A stretch of DNA of 8,581 bases from Trebonia sp. (lineage in GTDB: Bacteria > Actinomycetota > Actinomycetes > Streptosporangiales > Streptosporangiaceae). Position numbers and translations under genes: made by a program. Numbering within the stretch: position 1 is the first letter of the stretch; the number at the start of each line of letters is the position of its first letter. Positions 5,418 through 8,581 of the stretch are shown here, piece by piece. The stretch lies in contig JASHPP010000591.1 in the NCBI GenBank assembly GCA_030038035.1, positions 1-8,581 of the forward strand, given 5' to 3'. The notes below the pieces were generated by a model that did no database searches, was not told where the DNA came from, and saw nothing but the letters and a program-made list of their open reading frames with translations.

Positions 5418-7230
5418 TCGGCAGCCTGCGGTCGCGGCCGAAGTTCTTCTGGCTGATCTTGGGCCCAGGCGGGTACTGGCGCCGTTTGTACTCGGCGGTG
5501 TCGACAAGCCGGATGACCCGTTCGACCAGCGCCGGGTCGTGGCCGGCCGCGATCAGCTCGGCCGAGCCCATGTCCTTTTCCACGTAGTCGTCGAGCAGCG
5601 CGTCGAGCACCTCGTACGGCGGCAGGGAGTCGGTGTCCAGCTGCCCGGGAGCCAGCTCGGCGGACGGCGGCTTGGCGATCGAGTTGGGCGGGATCGGGGG
5701 AGTCGCCCCGTTCCGTTCGGCATGATCATTGCGCCATCTCGACAGCTCCCACACCAGCGTCTTGGGCACGTCCTTGATCGGGCCGAACCCGCCGGCCGAG
5801 TCGCCATACAGCGTCGAGTAGCCGGTCGCGAGCTCGCTCTTGTTGCCGGTGGTGAGCACGAGGTGCCCGCCGGCGTTGGACAGCGCCATGTTGATCACGC
5901 CGCGCACCCGGGACTGCAGGTTCTCGGCGGGCAGCCCCAAGACGGGGAAGCCGTCGAGCTCGGCGGTGAACGCGTCCACGATCGGCTGGATCGGCACGGT
6001 CCGCGCGTGCAGCCCCTGGCGCTTGACCAGGTCCTCGGCGTCGGTGATCGAGTGGCCTGAGGAGTAGCGGCTCGGCATCAGCACCACGTGCACGTTCTGC
6101 GGCCCGATCGCGTCGGCGGCGATCGTCGCGGTCAGCGCCGAGTCGATGCCGCCCGACAGCGCGAGGATCACCGACCGGAAGCCGTTCTTCCGCGCGTAGT
6201 CCCTGACCCCGGTCACCAGGGCCGCGTACACCTGCGCCGGGTCGGAGAGCCGGGGCCAGAACGGCCCGCCGGTCGGCTCCGCCCCCGCCTCGCGCCCGCC
6301 CGCAGGCCCGCCGCCGGCACGGTCCTCCACCGCGGGCATCACGACGGTCGGCTGCGCGACCGCGGGCAGGGTCACCGGCTCGATCGTGATCACGCTCCCG
6401 TCGCCCGCGTCCACCGCCGTCTGCGCCGGGACGACCCCCGCCGCGGGCAGCTCCAGGTCGGCGACGATCAGCGCCTCCTCGAACTGCGGGCCCCTGGCCA
6501 GCTGCTCACCCGAGGCGTCGACGATGATCGAGTCGCCGTCGAACACGAGCTCGTCCTGGCCGCCCACCATGTTCACGTAGGCCAGCACGGCCCCGGCCTC
6601 GCCGGCCCGGCGCTGGCACAGCTCCAGGCGGGTGTCATCCTTGCCGCGCTCGTACGGCGACGCGTTGGGCACCGCGAGCAGGCCAGCGCCCGCGGTGCGG
6701 CAGACGGCGACCGGCCCGCCGTCCTGCCACAGGTCCTCGCAGATCGCGATCGCGACGTCGACCATGTCCCCGTCGTCAGCGCGCATCCTGACGACCGGCA
6801 GCACGTCGCCGGGCACGAAGTACCGGTACTCGTCGAATACCCCGTAGTTCGGCAGGTGGTGCTTGGCCGACCGCACGGCGACCGCGCCGTCGTACAGCAG
6901 CGCGGCGGCGTCGAGCGGCGCCCCGGCGGGCAGCCCGACCCGCGGTTGCATGCCGGTCTTGCGGTCCAGGTACCCGGTCACCACGGCGACTGCGCCGAGA
7001 CCCTCGGCGGCCAGCCGCTCCGCGGTGGTTTCCAGCGCGGAGATCGAGGCCTCGACGAACGACGTGCGCAGCGCCAGGTCCTCCACCGGGTAGCCGGTCA
7101 GCATCATCTCCGGGAACACCACGAGCCTGGCGCCCTGGCCGGCGGCGCGCCTGGTCCAGTCGACGATGAGGTCAGCGTTGCCGGCCAGATCCCCGACGGT
7201 GGCGTTTACCTGGGCGAGGGCTATCCGCAT
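5374..7230 (-). CDS. nadE: glutamine-dependent NAD+ synthetase (NadE), two-domain type
   Basis: Makes NAD+ from deamido-NAD+, ATP and glutamine in the cytoplasm, the last step of NAD biosynthesis. The protein is 618 residues from the ATG. The N-terminal nitrilase-like glutaminase domain shows its Glu-Lys-Cys triad: E41 in FPEMMLTGYP, K123 in KHHLPNYGVFDE and C164 in ICEDLW. The C-terminal synthetase domain has the ATP loop LALSGGIDSA (SGGIDS 359-364), then PSRYSSGHS, TTGNKSELATGYSTLYGD, KPPSAEL and RRQYPPGPKIS. A Pro/Ala/Gly-rich stretch (about 280-322) links the domains. The ATG at 7230 (MRIALAQVNATVGD) is the usual family start; GTG codons at 7239 and 7245 would add 3 or 5 residues. None has a Shine-Dalgarno, so leaderless translation is possible. 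The gene stands alone on its strand, overlaps the GMC gene tail to tail and diverges from the NmrA-like gene. All key residues are intact. Confidence 0.97.
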   Translation of the reverse strand: MRIALAQVNATVGDLAGNADLIVDWTRRAAGQGARLVVFPEMMLTGYPVEDLALRTSFVEASISALETTAERLAAEGLGAVAVVTGYLDRKTGMQPRVGLPAGAPLDAAALLYDGAVAVRSAKHHLPNYGVFDEYRYFVPGDVLPVVRMRADDGDMVDVAIAICEDLWQDGGPVAVCRTAGAGLLAVPNASPYERGKDDTRLELCQRRAGEAGAVLAYVNMVGGQDELVFDGDSIIVDASGEQLARGPQFEEALIVADLELPAAGVVPAQTAVDAGDGSVITIEPVTLPAVAQPTVVMPAVEDRAGGGPAGGREAGAEPTGGPFWPRLSDPAQVYAALVTGVRDYARKNGFRSVILALSGGIDSALTATIAADAIGPQNVHVVLMPSRYSSGHSITDAEDLVKRQGLHARTVPIQPIVDAFTAELDGFPVLGLPAENLQSRVRGVINMALSNAGGHLVLTTGNKSELATGYSTLYGDSAGGFGPIKDVPKTLVWELSRWRNDHAERNGATPPIPPNSIAKPPSAELAPGQLDTDSLPPYEVLDALLDDYVEKDMGSAELIAAGHDPALVERVIRLVDTAEYKRRQYPPGPKISQKNFGRDRRLPITNRWREALDHGPA

Positions 7231-7245
7231 CTGGGGCACCCGCAC

Positions 7246-7274
7246 AGCTTAGTCGCGCCGCAGGCGGCGAAGCT
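7246..7274 (-). promoter_or_regulatory. nested inverted repeat directly upstream of nadE
   Basis: On the + strand, AGCTT (7246-7250) can pair with AAGCT (7270-7274), and inside it CGCCGC (7256-7261) with GCGGCG (7264-7269), leaving AGTCG as a one-sided bulge. It lies 16 nt before the nadE ATG and could be an operator or a leader hairpin limiting expression. It does not resemble a regulator site I know for NAD genes. It could be chance in GC-rich DNA. Confidence 0.25.
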
Positions 7275-7345
7275 CGAGCAGTTCCAGCCCCAGCGCCCTG
7301 CCAAGCGCTGCCCCCGTCGCGTTCGTGTACCTCATCGGCCTTGCG

Positions 7346-7361
7346 TTCAAGCCGGCTTGAA
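7346..7361. promoter_or_regulatory. 16-bp perfect palindrome, candidate operator
   Basis: TTCAAGCCGGCTTGAA is a perfect 16-bp palindrome in the spacer between nadE (-) and the NmrA-like gene (+), 45 nt before the latter's ATG. Its AT-containing arms set it apart from the GC-only palindromes elsewhere in the window. Position and symmetry fit a binding site for a dimeric repressor acting on the NmrA-like gene. No regulator gene lies beside it in the window, so the binding protein is unknown. Confidence 0.5.
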
Positions 7362-7394
7362 GGAGCACAGTGGTCCGATGACTGGCGTGCGGTC

Positions 7395-7400
7395 AAGGAG
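7395..7400 (+). promoter_or_regulatory. ribosome binding site of the NmrA-like gene
   Basis: AAGGAG, 3 nt before the ATG at 7404 and 6 nt before the adjacent ATG at 7407. The spacing favours 7407. Upstream in-frame codons from 7341 have no comparable signal and would add non-conserved residues. Confidence 0.7.
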
Positions 7401-7406
7401 ACCATG

Positions 7407-8258
7407 ATGACCATTCTGGTAACCGGGGCGACCGGCAACGTCGGATCGCTGGTCGTGGGCCGGCTGCTGGCGCTCGGCCACCGGCCCCGCGTCTTCGTGC
7501 GCGATCAGGGCAAGGCCCGCACCACGTTTGGTGATCAGGTCGACGTGGCCGTCGGCGACCTGACCGATCCGGCGTCGCTCGAGGCGGCCCTGGCCGGGGC
7601 GAGCGAGCTGTTCCTGATCAGCACGGGTTACGACCTGGCGGCCCGCGACCAGGCGGCGGCGCAAGCCGCCCGCCGGCAGGGGGTGAAGAAGCTGGTGAAG
7701 CTCTCCTCGGCGGATGCGCGGCACAACATCGGCTCGGGAGTGTTTCACGCCCGCGGGGAATCGGCCATCCGGGCGGCCGGGATCAACTTCGTGTTCGTCC
7801 AGCCGGCTGGGTACATGACGAACGCCCTTGGCTGGGCCGCGTCGATCAAGGCGGGCGGCGTCGTGCGCTCCTGCACCGGTGACGGGCGGATCCCGATGAT
7901 TCATCCCGCGGACATCGCCGACGTGGCGGTCGCCGTGCTGCTGACGGACGCGCATGACCGGACCGCGCTGCCGATCACCGGGCCCGAGGCGCTGAGCTTC
8001 GCGCAGATGACGGCCAAGATCGCCGAGGCGATCGGCAGGCCGCTCAGCTACCAGCCCGTCACCGAGCAGCAGGCCCGGGAACAGCGGATCGCGGCGGGGG
8101 AAGACCCGGCATGGGTGGACGACGTCGACCTGCCCATCTGGCGGGCCATCCGTCAGGGTCTGCTGGCGGAGGTCACCGGCACCGTCGAACGCGTGACCGG
8201 CAGGCCGCCGTCGACGTTCGCGCAGTGGGCCGGGCAGAACGCCGACGCCTTCCGCTAG
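7407..8258 (+). CDS. NmrA-like NAD(P)-binding atypical short-chain dehydrogenase
   Basis: A 283-residue single-domain Rossmann protein, the usual length for NmrA/triphenylmethane-reductase-like atypical SDRs. It opens directly with MTILVTGATGNVG (nucleotide loop GATGNVG, 7-13). The second strand ends in RVFVRD (28-33), whose arginines favour NADP(H). Further family landmarks are DLTDPASLEAAL (51-62), LVKLSSADA (96-104), HARGESAIRAAG (114-125), FVQPAGYMTNAL (130-141) and the late RIPMIHPADIADVA (161-174). The Tyr-Lys pair of classical SDRs is not evident, as usual in this group. Members act as quinone, azo-dye or related reductases or as redox sensors; the substrate cannot be read here. ATG 7407 is preferred over 7404 by the spacing to AAGGAG. 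A palindrome upstream suggests local repression. The gene is complete and ends in TAG. Confidence 0.9.
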   Translation: MTILVTGATGNVGSLVVGRLLALGHRPRVFVRDQGKARTTFGDQVDVAVGDLTDPASLEAALAGASELFLISTGYDLAARDQAAAQAARRQGVKKLVKLSSADARHNIGSGVFHARGESAIRAAGINFVFVQPAGYMTNALGWAASIKAGGVVRSCTGDGRIPMIHPADIADVAVAVLLTDAHDRTALPITGPEALSFAQMTAKIAEAIGRPLSYQPVTEQQAREQRIAAGEDPAWVDDVDLPIWRAIRQGLLAEVTGTVERVTGRPPSTFAQWAGQNADAFR

Positions 8259-8266
8259 CCGCTGGC

Positions 8267-8282
8267 CTAAAACTACTAAAAT
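8267..8282 (+). promoter_or_regulatory. A/T-rich patch with 9-bp spaced CTAAAA repeat, possible -10 region
   Basis: Nine bases after the NmrA-like stop lies the most A/T-rich patch of the window, with CTAAAA at 8267-8272 and again at 8276-8281. TAAAAT (8277-8282) resembles a -10 hexamer and lies 77 nt before the sulfatase ATG. No matching -35 was seen, so promoter status is uncertain; a regulator half-site pair is an alternative. Confidence 0.3.
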
Positions 8283-8297
8283 GGTCGGAATAGCTGA

Positions 8298-8311
8298 GAG
8301 GGCTTGCCCTC
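8298..8311 (+). terminator. short hairpin between the NmrA-like gene and the sulfatase
   Basis: GAGGGCTTGCCCTC is a perfect inverted repeat (5-bp stem with a CTTG loop, or 6 bp around TT) 39 nt after the NmrA-like stop. There is no T-run. It may be a weak terminator or part of the sulfatase leader. Confidence 0.3.
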
Positions 8312-8349
8312 GCCCTGGACAGCTCGTTTCTGCCCCAAGCCTGCCCAAC

Positions 8350-8353
8350 GAGG
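8350..8353 (+). promoter_or_regulatory. ribosome binding site of the sulfatase pseudogene
   Basis: GAGG, 6 nt before the ATG at 8360. A recognisable binding site and a clean start remain, although the reading frame is broken. Confidence 0.5.
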
Positions 8354-8359
8354 TTCACC

Positions 8360-8581
8360 ATGACCGACCGGCCTAATATCGTCTACTTCCACCTCGACAA
8401 CCTGGGGCTCGGAGAGCTGGGGTGCTTTGGCGGCGGAATACTCCGGGAAGCCGACACCAAACGGATCGACCAGTTCGCGGCCGAGAGCCTGAAGCTCTCG
8501 CACTTCGTGGTGGAGCCTTAGTGCACGCCCACCGGTTCGGCGCTTATGACGGGCCGCTACCCGATCCGTTCCGGCAATCAC
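8360..8581 (+). pseudogene. arylsulfatase, interrupted by in-frame TAG; 3' part outside window
   Basis: From the ATG at 8360 the frame reads MTDRPNIVYFHLDNLGLGEL and continues through GGGILREADTKRIDQFAAE, the standard N-terminal part of type I arylsulfatases (metal-binding D13 in the 'LDNLG' version of the usual DD motif). It stops at TAG (8519-8521) after 53 codons. In the same frame it resumes as CTPTGSALMTGRYPIRSGNH, the sulfatase active-site motif, to the window edge. In relatives the codon before that Cys is commonly Gln, so CAG to TAG is the simplest change. The motif itself (C-x-P-x-R, needed for conversion of Cys to formylglycine) has Gly (GGT, 8534-8536) instead of Arg, one base from CGT. 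Both changes should abolish activity. TAG is a normal stop elsewhere in this window (three other genes), so readthrough is unlikely. Family assignment is firm; a sequencing error at one site cannot be excluded. Confidence 0.85.

Noticed and set aside
6088..7407. 439-codon + strand frame opposite nadE
   Set aside because: Shadow of nadE, whose catalytic motifs are all on the minus strand. Only its last nine codons are discussed separately, as a possible short leader.
7347..8348. 333-codon antisense frame over the NmrA-like gene
   Set aside because: Shadow frame; the + strand shows a complete Rossmann protein with a good ribosome binding site.
8519..8521. TAG as a recoded codon (pyrrolysine or programmed readthrough) in the sulfatase
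   Set aside because: TAG ends three other genes in this window, pyrrolysine is not expected in actinomycetes, and the Arg-to-Gly change nearby fits simple inactivation better.

Overview
The window is very GC-rich (roughly 70% or more by eye), and every third codon position is dominated by G or C. The gene families point to a high-GC actinomycete: a MalT-like LuxR regulator, a short DUF3040-type protein, an actinobacterial GMC oxidoreductase and a two-domain NadE. I cannot place it below that level; a Streptosporangiales-like soil actinomycete is a guess.

Layout, left to right. (1) 1-228 is the C-terminal end of a DUF1269 protein cut by the window edge. (2) A 162-nt gap follows, with a GC-rich inverted repeat and a 9-bp tandem array. 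(3) 391-2904 (+) is a large LAL-type regulator with an intact ATPase P-loop and a C-terminal LuxR DNA-binding domain. (4) 2901-3107 (-) is a 68-residue DUF3040-like protein that shares a CTAG stop palindrome with the regulator. (5) A 233-nt divergent gap holds two perfect or near-perfect inverted repeats and a second 9-bp tandem array beside a strong ribosome binding site. (6) 3341-3721 (+) is a cysteine-free carboxymuconolactone-decarboxylase-fold protein. (7) 3828-5417 (+) is a GMC-family flavoprotein whose two usual active-site residues look substituted. (8) 5374-7230 (-) is glutamine-dependent NAD+ synthetase, overlapping the GMC gene tail to tail. (9) A divergent spacer with a 16-bp perfect palindrome leads to (10) 7407-8258 (+), an NmrA-like atypical short-chain dehydrogenase. 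(11) 8360 to the right edge (+) is the start of an arylsulfatase broken by an in-frame TAG one codon before its active-site cysteine.

How the genes fit together. NadE is a housekeeping enzyme (last step of NAD synthesis). The rest is accessory: a large regulator, the CMD/GMC pair reading the same way, and the NmrA-like oxidoreductase. The CMD and GMC genes could be one redox unit, but the 106-nt gap and separate start signals make this only a suggestion. I found no RNA genes, insertion sequences, CRISPR arrays or phage genes.

I do not see a convincing new biological system here. The observations most worth a second look are the apparent loss of both catalytic positions in the GMC protein, the amber stop plus Arg-to-Gly change at the sulfatase active-site motif, the palindrome upstream of the NmrA-like gene, and several short-period tandem repeats beside gene starts or at a domain boundary.
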